Positions 1-12,445 of a DNA stretch of 64,000 bases are shown piece after piece. The stretch comes from Syncephalis fuscata (lineage: Eukaryota > Zoopagomycota > Zoopagomycetes > Zoopagales > Piptocephalidaceae). A program made the position numbers and the translations under genes. Below the pieces are notes generated by a model, which was given only the letters and a program-made list of their open reading frames with translations, was not told where the DNA came from and ran no database searches. The DNA lies in the NCBI GenBank assembly GCA_025786725.1, contig JAHLTZ010000022.1:372001-436000 (forward strand), given 5' to 3'. Position 1 is the first letter of the stretch, and each line of letters opens with the position of its first letter.

Positions 1-1260
1 TTTGTAATATAATATATGGTGGATAGTTAGCGTATAATTAGCTGATATGCAATAGCACTTACTGCCTATTATGTTATATTGCCAATATACATATTATAAA
101 ATATATAGTCATTACATAGTTAATTAGTGAATAATAGTATTGAGAGTACACTAGCTCTCCAAACTAGCTATTATACAATAACACTTACAAGCTATTGATG
201 TCAAATTGTCAGATATGCGCATTGCATAGCAGCGATTAGTGTATAATTACTTAGCATATAATAGCACTTACGAACTATTGATATTAAGTTTTATGTATAT
301 AGTATCCAATGTGTAATTAGCGCATATTCAAGTGTTATTAAATAACACTTGCCAACTATTAATATTAAATTATCAAACGCACGCATTATATAGTATGTGG
401 TTAGTGTGTGGTCAGTTAATATACAAACTACTAACAAACTATTAATATTGTGCCGTTTATACAGGCGGCAAATAGCATTTAATTAATGTATAGCTAAAAA
501 GTATAAGTATCACTTACAGCCTATCAATTTTAAGTTATTGGTAGAAACATTATACAAAATGTAATTAGTATAGAACTGATTAGTATACAATGGCACCTAC
601 AATCTATTATATGAGATTTTGATACAATCATATAGTATATAATTAGTTCGTATATAAGCAGTACATAGTTCCACTTACACCCTATGAATATTGAGTTGTT
701 GGTAAAATAGTAAATAAGTGTAATTAGTACAAAGCTAGCTAGTTTACAATGTCACCTACATCCTATTATATTATATTTTAAATAAATAAAATTTATAAAA
801 TACAGTTAGCACATAGCTAATCAGTGCGCAGCTTCACTTACGTCCTATTAATATTATGTTGTTGATAGATATGACAGACAACATGCAGTTAGGCTATATT
901 CAATTAGTATACAGTCTCACTTACGTCCTGTTAAAGTTATGTTGTTAACGCATGTAATACATAGCATATAATTGGTAAGTAATCAATTAATATAAATAAC
1001 ACTCACCGTCTATTGGTATTAGTTAGTTGATATAATGGCATATACCATACCATTAGTGTGCAATCAATAAATATACAATGCTACTTACGGGCTATTGATA
1101 TTAGGTTGATAAATGAATACAATAATTAGTTAGATTGCTATTAAGATACAATACCACTTACTATCTATTTATGTTGATTTGGCAAACAAAAGCAATGTTC
1201 AATTAAATCTTAATTAATATGTAATATTACTTACGTGCTATTAATGTTGATTCAGCATTG
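1..1260. repeat. Degenerate tandem satellite, ~82-bp period, about 15 units
   Basis: The motif CACTTACnnnCTATTnATATT recurs at about 56, 182, 265, 346, 430, 511, 594, 672, 753, 835, 918, 1000, 1081, 1155 and 1226. Most spacings are 78-84 bp; the first is about 126 and the last two are 72-74. Units also share an element like GTAATTAGTnnATAnCTAATTAGTATACAAT-type sequence ahead of the motif. The array starts before base 1, so its full length is unknown. Units differ at many positions, so it is an old or fast-drifting array. No reading frame runs through it. It could be pericentromeric, subtelomeric or simply an intergenic minisatellite. Confidence 0.85.
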
Positions 1261-4200
1261 GTTAAACATAATACTAGTAAGCATAAATTATTGTTTAGTT
1301 ATTTTAAGTGCACATACGACGACCTTCTTGATTTGGCGTAGCATCCACTATGGCTATATTAGCTACAAAAGCCACGAAGAAAGTAAAAAGACGACAATGA
1401 AAAGGTTCATGGTAATTTTGCTTGGATAGAAAAGAATCAAACCTAACACTAAAATGTATTTAGTATGAAGCAGGCAGTAGTGAATACTTGGCAAAATTAA
1501 AGGGCGGTGATGGTATTACCAAGGGTTTATGTGTATTTTGTGAGCTATTTAAATATTTAATTATAATGAGACAACGCCAATATGTATTGTATGGAATATG
1601 CCATTAAAACACAATGTAAGCTAATAGTGCATGTCTACACGATGCTTTGAAGCGTGTGTATACTAATAGATCAATGGAGTATTAGTATATAATCTAGCTC
1701 TTTGTTTCACTCTACTTGGCACTTGTACAAACAATACAATGATATCAGCTATACAGTGCATTTGTGATATAAATAAATATGCCAATCTACACTGTACTTT
1801 GTACAATACGACAATATCATAACAAAGGACGGCAAATTTATAGGAACAACGATAAAGCATTGCTGCATCTTGTTCCTGATTTTTCAAAAAGCCTCAATAG
1901 CAAATACCTGCTTGTGTTCCAAACAAAGAGTGTTATGTTGCAGCATATCCAATACATTGCACTGATTTTGTGTAAACTAATCATAGTACTGAACTATAAG
2001 AATAATAAATACGCAAATAAATAGTAAACTGTATCTGCAAATGCATTATATTCAAGTATATCATACATCACATCATTTAACCATTAACATTTAAAACAAT
2101 AAATTTTTATACTTGACTGGACATTGGCGGTAAAATAAACTTTGTTTGTGCTGTAGTGCATCATGACATTTTAACAATAAAACATTCCGTCCAGTCATTG
2201 ATGAATCAATTGTTTGTCTGTAAGCTAGCTTTCATCATCTAAATTACGTGCAATACAATTTGCAGATATCAGGCTGTGCACACCACCTCATTACAAACAC
2301 AAGTTGTTTTTTTTAAATGTACAATGACAATGGTTGCATACCAACTAGTGACCATTCAAAAACTAGCTAGTGTTTAATGCTTCTAAATTTAACTCTGACG
2401 ACAAACAATACAATTTTTTTACGAAAATAACAAACAAAACAGGTAACAATAAAAAAACAATTAGCAACTTCAATTACATGGATTAACTTTGTAAAACCAC
2501 ACTGTAATCAAAAGCAAATCATGCGATTATTCCAATTAGGCTGAAAACAACGAACAGCACACCGTCGCAGCTTAAATTTATTTTTTAGTAACTTTAAACT
2601 CCGACAAAAAATTAACATATTTATCCACACCAAACTTCGTGATCATGCCGAATGCATTCTATCCGACTCCGAAGATCGTCGTGTAGTGACATGCAGGAAG
2701 AACGTCGAAAATACACATGCGATAAACTGCAAGACTCAACATATTGCTCACTATATCTATAATAAATGAGGGTGTTGAATGACAGCATTTTATATTCATA
2801 ATGCCTACCAAGGCCGTTGCACGAGGCTTAATGGTGGCTAGAAATGAATAGAAACGCTATCCTTTGCCTCGATCCAATGGTACATGTTATTGCCATGTCT
2901 ATCCTCATCCTATCAATATCGCTTGTCGATGGATACATAAATCCATTAGTGATCTATAGATAACTTTACCTGCTCAGCCTGTGTAGTCTTATCAGAGCCA
3001 ATTTAACTGTTCAAGTCAATTCTGTGACTTGGCCAAGGCACATGCTTTTCTACAAATTACATGCTTGAACCGGTTTGCCATGACCGTTGGATTAATTAGT
3101 GATCATCAGGTTAAAAGGATGCCTCACAAGGGACACAGGTTGTCTACAGCTTCGCCTAATGCTGGCCAGCGTCATTGGACGAAGCTGGACCACTACAACA
3201 GGCGTCGAGGACCTGTCGCGTGGATGTTGTTGTATAGGTAAAGAGCATGTGTATGTAGGTGTGGGCTCTTTTAAAGAATACTAACGTGGCTGTAAGTAGT
3301 AATTTACGCTTAGTGCAGCCATTTCCTCGTCTCGTTTTTCTCTCTCTTTTCTCTCTCTCTCTCTCTCTATCTATTCCATACCATCCATTATTTATCTATT
3401 GAAAGTTCTTTATTGTTGCCGTGCGCTGTTGTTAGTAAACTCCGCCTGTTGACCCGTTGAATATACACACATACACTGTCACCACTAGTCTATTATCTTT
3501 ATTACTATCACTACCACCAACGCACCCACACCTGTTTCAACGACAATTACACCACTTACTCCCTTTTCCTAGTTCTTCTTCTACTTTTCTTCTTCTACTT
3601 TCTTCTTCTTCTTCCGTTCTATTCCTACTATCTTTGCCGCTGCAAACTGTTAACGCAGCAGTTTTGCTTGTCGACATTGGGCAGGCACACGTTTATCTTC
3701 CGTGTATTGCCACACAGTCTAGTTCGTGTTCCTTTCTCACCTCCCTTTTTGTTGTCACAGGCTCCTTTTAGTGCCTTTTTACGCTATCAGCTGACTGAAG
3801 GCTGGCCCGTACCACGGTTATTCCTCACGTTTCCTCTTCATCTCTGCACTATTTAGTGTAAAAGTATCCGGCTGTAAATTACTTTTAGTTGCGCGAACTG
3901 TAGTAACAGTAACGGTGCCATTTTTTTTCAAAGTGGCGTGCCATTGAGGTACGTATGTGTAAGTGTGTTTGTGTGTGTTTGTGTGTGTTTGTGTGTATTT
4001 GCGTATGTGAGTGGTACTTTGTTAAAGGAAGGTGAGAGAAACTATAGATTTTTAGTTAAAAATTTCCGACAGTTTAGTATATAATAATTATTATGCTTTA
4101 CTGTGGATTCGATTTATTTTGTTGTAAATACAATCATAGTAGCAGTAGTAGTAGTAGTAGTAGTAGTAGCAATAGCAGTCATATGTAAGTAACTGATAAT

Positions 4201-5166
4201 TTGAATTTGAATTGCCTTAAACAATTGTCAGTTTATTGGTCACTTGAGCTATTGCTGAGCTTCAAATTGGTCCAATATCATAGGTAGTGCTAATAATGAT
4301 AGAACAAAGATTTTAAATGTGTGCACGCATGAATTGAAACATATTTTTATTATTATGGAGTATATATATATTATGAATAGGTTAACTGAGCAATATAAAA
4401 AGCAATATATATATATGTGGAAGGATAAGCATCTGGTATTAACAATATCAATGAAATAGTCATAGCTTATCAGTTAAAGATCATGAAACTACACTTTCTC
4501 GTCTTTAGTATAGATAACAAATATAATAATGGTTTCATGTTCTTTGTCTTTACCCCGACTATCGTTTACTAGTATTTATTATTAGTACATATATAATTGA
4601 ATTATACATAGTTATATTACTGCTTTGCTGTACTAGTCCATCTCTAGATGGCCCTGCTAATTCGGGTTCTTTGTTCGTATTCTACATTGTGTTATTTCAT
4701 ATAAAAAATGCAACATTTGCTCTAACTTGGTATACTAACTGAATTTACATTCTATTTATCCATTTAGATATAAACCGTTGCGTTAAATAGTCTACTTGAT
4801 GAACTTTGGATTTGACAAGTGTACACCATCTATTCATCGCTATTTGCAGATACTGAGCCATCTCAATATTGATTGGAAGGCTAAGCGGCCATAAAAGGTA
4901 GTATTGATAATTAGCATCATAAAATGTAAATACTAATATATTATTATTATTATAGTACAACCATTGGATTTGATACCTATTATTATATTTTAGTATTATT
5001 ATTTTATTTTTATTTTTATTTAAACTGCCACAATGACGTGGAGTCTTTCTGATGTGATTAAATTAAACCTTACTCGGGTCAAGGTAGATAGAATAATAGC
5101 ATTCAAATCACTTAACATTATATTAATCCACCTTGCTATTACTACCACTAGTCCCAACGTGAATTG
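1261..5166. other. Gene-poor AT-rich spacer and pyrimidine-rich leader of RasGEF A
   Basis: I see no supportable gene here. Only short unrelated ORFs occur. From about 3300 to 3620 the plus strand is strongly pyrimidine-rich, including a CT dinucleotide run at 3337-3369. There is a GT-rich run at about 3963-4005 and an AGT trinucleotide run at about 4140-4170. The last 1-2 kb probably contains the promoter and 5' UTR of the RasGEF gene that starts at 5167. A locally less AT-rich patch lies at 3030-3240. Confidence 0.6.
3337..3369. repeat. CT microsatellite
   Basis: A run of alternating T and C sits inside a wider pyrimidine-rich tract of the RasGEF A leader. It is a simple-sequence repeat and shows no coding potential. 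Confidence 0.8.
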
Positions 5167-8100
5167 ATGTCGCCAGAGGATGAAATCGATGAGAACAATG
5201 TGGATGTAGCTGATTCAACAGCCGCTCATCCCATCGGTGTCATGACCCGTGCTGACTCTGCCCCCACTATGAGTGCATCAACAGAAGCCGACAGTCCAGA
5301 CGAACCGCGTAAAAGTCTAAGTAAACACCGTACAAATCAATCGGTATCTACACTGCCATTTGAAGAACTCAGCACGCCCAATACCAATAATACCAATATG
5401 AATAGCTTGCCTAGCTCTTTAAAACTTGTGCCACGACCAAAAGGTAGCTTGTCATCGATCACCTCGGCTAGCGAGAATTCATCAAGTGCAGTAGCATCTC
5501 CTATATCTTCCTCTTTCCCAACTTCGCCTACCAATGCGACAGTTACATCGCCAATGATGCGTATGCCATCATTGACCGATCTAGCACTTACTGCTCAAGC
5601 AGCCCATCATCGAGAAGTAGTCACCACGGCAGTGAGTCGTCTTCTTACAACGCTACAGTCAATATCTACTGCTTTTGAGTCCACTGAAACAAATGATACC
5701 GATCAACCTGAGGATAATTTAAATGTATTTGCCACCAATCCCGATTATATGAGACTTACTGGCTCATTAACCGCCCAAGCAGTCGCAGTCTATGGCACGG
5801 TCCAGCAATTATACTCGGCATTATCTGGTGTTATGCTACCAAAGTCGCTTATTAATACAGCGGCCATCTCCACTCATGCAGATCGTGGACAGCGATTGAT
5901 GGATGCATTTCGCGAATTAGACGGTATTCGTTCACAGTTACTACAAGAGGCCCAATTACAATCGTCAACGATCAGAAAAGCCCGAAATGCCGGTGAAATC
6001 ATGCCAGTAGCCGAGCTTATTAGCCGGGCTAATCGAATCCTTCAAACGGCCGATGCTGCTGTTGCTGGTGCCCGTGCAGTAGCTCGACAAAAAGAAGTAC
6101 TATCCCGGTTACTAGCTCGTGACCAAGTACCTACTGTAACAACACCTACTACAGAAACAGATGAATCAGCTTCAGCTGCAACAAGTCCATCTGGTGATGG
6201 TTTTGGTCAACGCATACCTAATGCTACAAATGGCACATCACCAACCAGCTCTAACGCTGGATCACCACCCGGTGCTAGTCCATCAGTAATGAGCTTTGAA
6301 GCACGTATGCTGACTAGTCGACGTGCTAAAAGTATTGGCCAGTTACGCAACGGTGTGCCGAGTGATAATAGTAATAATAATAGCACAACATCCATACTAG
6401 CCCGCAATGCACAAACGGCAACTGGCATGTCAGCCAGTACAACCAATCTATCTATTACTTCACGTAGATCTGCGTCACATCGTCGTGGCACACCTTCAGA
6501 AGGACAGGTGGCCATTATTGGACTGGCATCAAGAGCTATGGTTGTTGATACAATGCATAGTCCTACTGTGCCACCTACACCTACATTCACCACCTCACCT
6601 ATACATGATGACAACCTTGCTAATACTAATGGTAGTGACCGACAAACGCCATCGAATGAAACGAATAATGACATCAACTATGTACCTTTATTAAAATCAA
6701 GAAGTTCAAATGGCAATTCACAAGGTGGGCTGCCGACTCGTCCTATGTTTAATCGTAATCATACGGTGGATGTATTGCCAGATAGTGCTCGTATAGGTGC
6801 TCGTGGCCGTTCCAATAGTGCATTGCCGATGCATGGTGCACCTTCCTCACCACTATTATCGCCGATTGAGTATTCTAGTTCATTGCCTGAACATCTACGC
6901 ATTGCTTCGCAACGTAATGCTGAAAGACTAGCCCATGACTCACTCGTATCGCGTATGACTCGACCACGCCGAGTTACTGATGCGAGTGTTGTCATTCTAC
7001 CACCACCACCATCCACTACCCCGCCATTTACCGCAGAGAGTCGCCGTAACAACGGTGCCAATTATGGCTCACTTTCACCACACTCACCACACTCACCTTC
7101 ATTGTCACCGTCCGGTACACGGTCACCAGGTGCACAGCCACGCCGACGATCACCGAGTCAGCGTCGTCCTTCAATGCCATTTATTATTGTACCATCACGT
7201 ACCGCACCCACCTCACCTAATATACGCCCATTAATGTCTGAACCGCCTAAAAGTGCCGGCCCACATAGTCGATCATTTCCGATTAGCTTATCAGATGATA
7301 TACCATCACCAGGCCTACCATTACCCGGGCCTAACCAATTTGCATTCTTAACGGAGCGTAGTGGATCCAAGACTAAAGCATACAATGCACGGGCCCGTAG
7401 TTGTAGTGTGGGTTCACTTAATGAATTTATTGCTATTGGCAGTTCACCCCGACCTGGATTGAATTCAAATCACATTAATGCATCACAGCGCCGTCCACCA
7501 CCCATTGGTTCATTTGCGACGACCACATCTCCTGTGACTGAAGAGTCAACACTCAGCAAAACAGATGGTGTAGAATCGCAATTAACAATGACACAACTTG
7601 ATGTTCGTCGTCAATCAGTCATATCCAACGCTTCTAATAATCGATCACGTAATTCTATCGATACAATGACCAGTTCATTATACGGTTATGATGCTATGGA
7701 ATTGACACCAGATAATATAGAGTCAGATCAGCACTTGTCTAATACTGCACCAGCTAGTGCAGCTGTAGACGATACAGCAGCTCTATCTAATTTCGGTGCA
7801 CTTCCTACAAGTATATTTAATGACGCGATATCCAATACGAGTATTGCATCTGCATCAACACCAAAGGATGAATCTGACCAATCTGTATTTATTAATTCAT
7901 CAGATAATTCAGTAGTCATTACTACAGCCAATACTACTACAAATACCATAACAAGTCCATTAAATGATAGCTTTGATCGACAAGCCATGACTTTACCAGA
8001 TACCGGTAATGTACCAGTGATGAATGTGAAGATGATGCAGATGATGATGAACAACAACAACAACAACAACAAGAGACGGCAACAACGAGTGATGACAAGG

Positions 8101-10332
8101 ATAACAGTAATACAACAGAAGATATTACCGATTCAAGTCCATTTAAATCTACTCGTTCTCGTGTTACATTTATGCCAACTGTTTGTCAACCAACAGAGAA
8201 TAGTGAAGAATTAACAGTGGAACAACAACCAATTGATACAGCACTATTAACTGAGAATGATAGTGGTGTGCCTGGTATCAATGACAATAGTGACGAGTCA
8301 GATCCTGATGATAGTCAAATATTGTCACCTAAACGAGTACAATTCTCTGTAGAAGCAGCAGATTCAGATTCAGATAGTAAATCTGATGAAGACGAAGATG
8401 AAGATACTAAATCGAATACTGATCATAATGAAACACTGGAAGACGAAGAGGAGGAGGAGGATGAAGATAACGAAGAAGAAGAAGAAGAAGAAGAAGAAGA
8501 AGAGCCAACAGCAGCACTTTCACCAACTTTCCTTGAGGTAAGTTATTAAAAATATTAATATTAATATTAATATTATATATATATATGTTAATGTATATTG
8601 TATATTAGAATATTCCAAAGCCAAAGGGATGGTATCTTGGATATGATTATCGTACACAAGATATTATGTTCAATAATAATAAAGTCAGTGGTGGTACTTT
8701 AGAAGCCTTGGTAGAACGATTAACGCTACACGATCAAGCAGCTGGTAAGCTAAATAGATAGATAGATAGATAGATAAATTTATTATATTAATGTATTATT
8801 AACACAAAATAACCATATTACTATATTACTATGTAACTATATTATAGATATGGATTTTACTAAAGCATTTTTATTATGTTTCCGTTGTTTCTGTCCACCA
8901 CAACATCTTTTGAATTTGTTGATTGAACGATTTACACTTCAACCGCCCAATGGACTTACTAATGAAGAGAAAGAAGAATGGCACACTAAAAAATTGGTAC
9001 CATTAAGACTTCGGTAAGTCATAGATGACTATATAACTATATAGCATCATACTAATGAATGAATCTATATATATACATATTATAATCTATTATAGCGTAT
9101 TTAATATTACAAAAAGCTGGCTTGAAGTCTATTTTATTCCCGAAGAAGATTCTATTGTTCTTGATGATATGAAGGAATTTGTAGCTGAAGTAGTTAGTAC
9201 TCAACTACCAGCTGTAGCCAATCGTTTGATGCGTCTCATTACTCAGCGTGTAAGTATTTACCATTTACTATCTAGTTACTATAACCAATATCTATGCATT
9301 AATAGATTGCTATGGGTGTACAAAACCTACCGGCTGTGGAAGGCACTGCTGTTAATTCATCGATGCCTCTTGGTTCTAGAGTGGGCATGTTTGGACAGTC
9401 AAGTTCATCCGATTCACCAGGCAACTCCGAAACATCATCTTCTATTACATCTTCTATTCTATCCTCAAAAAAAGCACCCAACTCTGTATTAGCCATGGAT
9501 GCTAATGAAATTGCCAATCAGCTTACATTAATGGACAGTAAACTATTCTGTGCCATTACACCGCGTGAATTAATTGGACAAGAATTCTCTAAGAAGGAGG
9601 GCAGTCTGGCCGTCAATGTCAAGGCCATGAGTACATTGAGTACCCAAGTGACGACCTGGGTGGCGGAGAATATTCTCTATGAGAACGACATTAAGAAGCG
9701 AGTGGCTCTTATTAAACATTTTATTAAAGTGGGCGATGTAAGTATTAGATGTTATTAATAGTCTGTATATTAATATGTGATCATATTATAGCGCTGTTTA
9801 CAGCTAAAGAACTACAATTCGGTATTTGCCATCTTTAGTGCACTTAATTCATCGAATGTACAACGATTAAAACGCACGTGGAAGGTAAGTTATTACTTTT
9901 GATAACAAACTATAAACTAACGCTATATACTAGTCTATTTCTAATCGAGCCATGACTTCATTCTATGCTTTGTCACGGGCCTGTGATTGTACTCGTAATT
10001 TTGCAGCTTACCGAGCCCGTCTTAAGCAAGAATTGCCCCCGTGCTTGCCGTTTATGGGTGTTTACCTTACCGATCTTACCTTTATTGAAGATGGTAACGC
10101 TAAATTGAAGCGATGCACCACCGCCACCCATATTATGATCAACTTTAGCAAGTATCTTAAAACGGTACAACTACTTAATGAGATCCAACGCTTCCAAGTT
10201 ATGCCGTATCCAATGGCTGAAGTCTCATCTATTCAGAATAGTATGCGTAAATGGTTTGATGAATCAATAACGGGTGGCGATCAAGAAACACTCTACCAAG
10301 CCAGTCTACGCTTGGAACCACGTGAAGGTTAA
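5167..10332 (+). CDS. RasGEF A: guanine-nucleotide exchange factor with RasGEF_N and catalytic RasGEF domains
   Basis: Predicted to activate a Ras-family GTPase by nucleotide exchange. Seven exons: 5167-8537, 8609-8744, 8848-9013, 9096-9249, 9306-9737, 9792-9884 and 9934-10332. The first in-frame ATG is 5167 (5164 is TTG). About 1,000 residues of low-complexity Ser/Thr/Pro-rich sequence come first, then a polyQ run (8049-8070) and an acidic Asp/Glu tract (8390-8505). RasGEF_N follows (SGGTLEALVERLTLHD, FLLCFRCF, VFNITKSWLE). The catalytic domain has ANEIANQLTLMDSKLF, ELIGQEFSKK, RLKRTWK, LPPCLPFMGVYLTDLTFIEDG and LYQASLRLEPREG. Exon 1 changes frame by one missing base near 8010-8045; removal of a 35-bp GT...AG segment would also fix it. 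Family assignment is firm; the GTPase target is unknown. Confidence 0.93.
8745..8847 (+). repeat. RasGEF A intron 2 with a GATA tetranucleotide repeat
   Basis: The intron starts GTAAGC and ends TTATAG. Its 5' part carries about five tandem GATA units at 8756-8776. Splicing at these sites joins the RasGEF_N coding exons in frame (phase 1). Confidence 0.8.
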
Positions 10333-12445
10333 ACATTACCATTACCACCACCAAAAAGCTTTAATTAATAATATTATAACAAGATCAATATTATATAAGA
10401 GCAATAGCCATGGCTAAAGAAAAGAGGACGTTGACGGTAACCGTGTTATTGGTTCTCTATGTACTCTGTCTTTTTTCCTTTCGTTTCTTTTCTTTTCTTC
10501 TATTCATTAATTATCTCTACTATGTGCATTTTGCTACCGACGATATCTTGTAAGCAATTCTCTCGTTTAAATTATCAATAATAATAATTGGCAGTTTTTA
10601 TAAAACACTTTTTACTATTTGTTCTCCTCTCTCTATCTCCCCTCCTCTATCGCTTTCTCTCTCTGTCCACTTACCTGTCTAATATTCTTATTTGATGTCA
10701 ATTGCCCCGATAATAATAACAACAACGATTCGTCATTACTAGCTTTATTGTAACACATGTGTGTCATATGTACCATTGCAAATAATAGTTATCCTAATTG
10801 TTATATCAAGAATAATAATAGTAGTGCTTATTTCACTAATCATCCTATATTTTATCAATTAAAAACAGCTACAAAGACGAGTTTGTTTAATTGACCAGTT
10901 ACGATAAATACAAAGAATATTGTACAATAAAAGTCGGTAACAATTCATTGTTGTATATCGTTGATTGTCATATTGTTTTAAAATAAACGACATGTGACAT
11001 GTAAATGGTCTATGACCTGGGCAATGTTTTATATCGTCTCCGTTCTCCGTTCTCCGTGTCCAAAGACATGAGCGTTGTCGTCACATGGAACAAATGATAG
11101 CTAATGACATTGTATCGATAGTTTCACACTGTTATTATTGTATAAGGACTGTGTGTGTGTGTGTGTGAGTGTGTGGTATTGATGTTTCTATAGAAGAAAA
11201 ATGAATAAGCACCCACACAGTATCATTTATGAGTGATCAATGAGTGTACCACTAGGTATTTCATATAAATCGTTTAATCATCTGATTGGCCAATTAATTC
11301 GTATGGTATGAGCATGCGGTATGCATGTGTCTGTGGGTGGGTGTAATGGCTATGGATGCCATAGATAAAGATAAGTAGAGGGACAAGTCTAGTCTATAGG
11401 TAACATTACAAAGGCTTATTACCTTTACGGCTCAACACTTACGATGTAAAATAATAATATAAATGAAAGGTTACTATCTTCCGTCCTTATTTTGTTCTGT
11501 ATCCAGATTTAAAACCCTTTTGTACTCCGACAGATACTTCCTTGTTATTCATAACTCCGCCTCTAGTTTGGTGTCTCCGCTGCAACGTGGTGGATGGGCG
11601 TGTGGATGAGTGTTCTTTTACCTTCATTTATTTTCACTCTTTCTGTGTAGCACTGAGGTGTACTGTGTGTGGTGCAGTGTGGTGTTGACGGTCCTCTTTC
11701 TTCAACAGTGGTCGTTGTTGTTGTTACTGTTCTCTCTTTCTGTGTGCGTGTGTGTGTGTGTGTGTGTTTTACTGCATAGTTATCTTCTCTTTCAAACTGG
11801 CTTATCTCACTACACTCAGGCACTTTATCATATTATATTGTCATTATTATCGTTAATGCTCTTGTTTGAGGGGCTCTTTTCTGGTCAAAACATCTGCTAC
11901 TCTACCTTTACCTTGCACACGCTCAAACTATATCTACACTGTAGCGTATCATTTACTATTACAGCTATTCGTCTTTTTCTTCATTCTACATACATATTAT
12001 CGATTACTACTACTACATCACTCGCCGGTGAGTGTCTATCGATACAGCTCACTCTTCCGGCCTTTCTTTACTTAACAACAGCGGCACACTGCTAGAGTTA
12101 AATCACCTATACGGCTGCAGTTATTGCGGCGAAAGATACAAACGCACTTGTGCAGTCAAAGTGTTTCTATTACAGTCAGCACCGACTATTTTTGCGCATA
12201 TTTCCTTGTTGCTATCTACGTTCTCGGCTGGTACGAACAACTTAACAGGCCTCATTCTATTTTGTAAACTCTATAACATTGCTATATCAGTGCACATAGT
12301 ATCGCGCAAGCTATATTTTTATTGACAGTTGCGTAACAATTAAATATCGGCTATTGGTCGAATATAAGACATATACACATATATATCTATATATAGCTAT
12401 ATGTGTTTGCAATAAGGCACAAAACGTAGATTTAACATAAATAGC
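10333..12445. other. Intergenic region and leader of RasGEF B
   Basis: No supportable gene between the two RasGEF genes. Plus-strand pyrimidine tracts occur at 10440-10520, 10620-10680 and 11600-12000, and GT runs at about 11152-11176 and 11746-11767. By position this is the 3' UTR and terminator of RasGEF A followed by the promoter and long CT-rich 5' leader of RasGEF B. Short ORFs at 11563-12325 have biased composition and no recognisable domain. Confidence 0.55.

Noticed and set aside
1-1260. CRISPR-like regular array
   Set aside because: Units are degenerate throughout with no conserved repeat plus unique spacer pattern, and the DNA is eukaryotic.
6207-6677. 156-codon minus-strand ORF
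   Set aside because: It lies antisense within the long exon 1 of RasGEF A and is a shadow of repetitive Ser/Thr codons.
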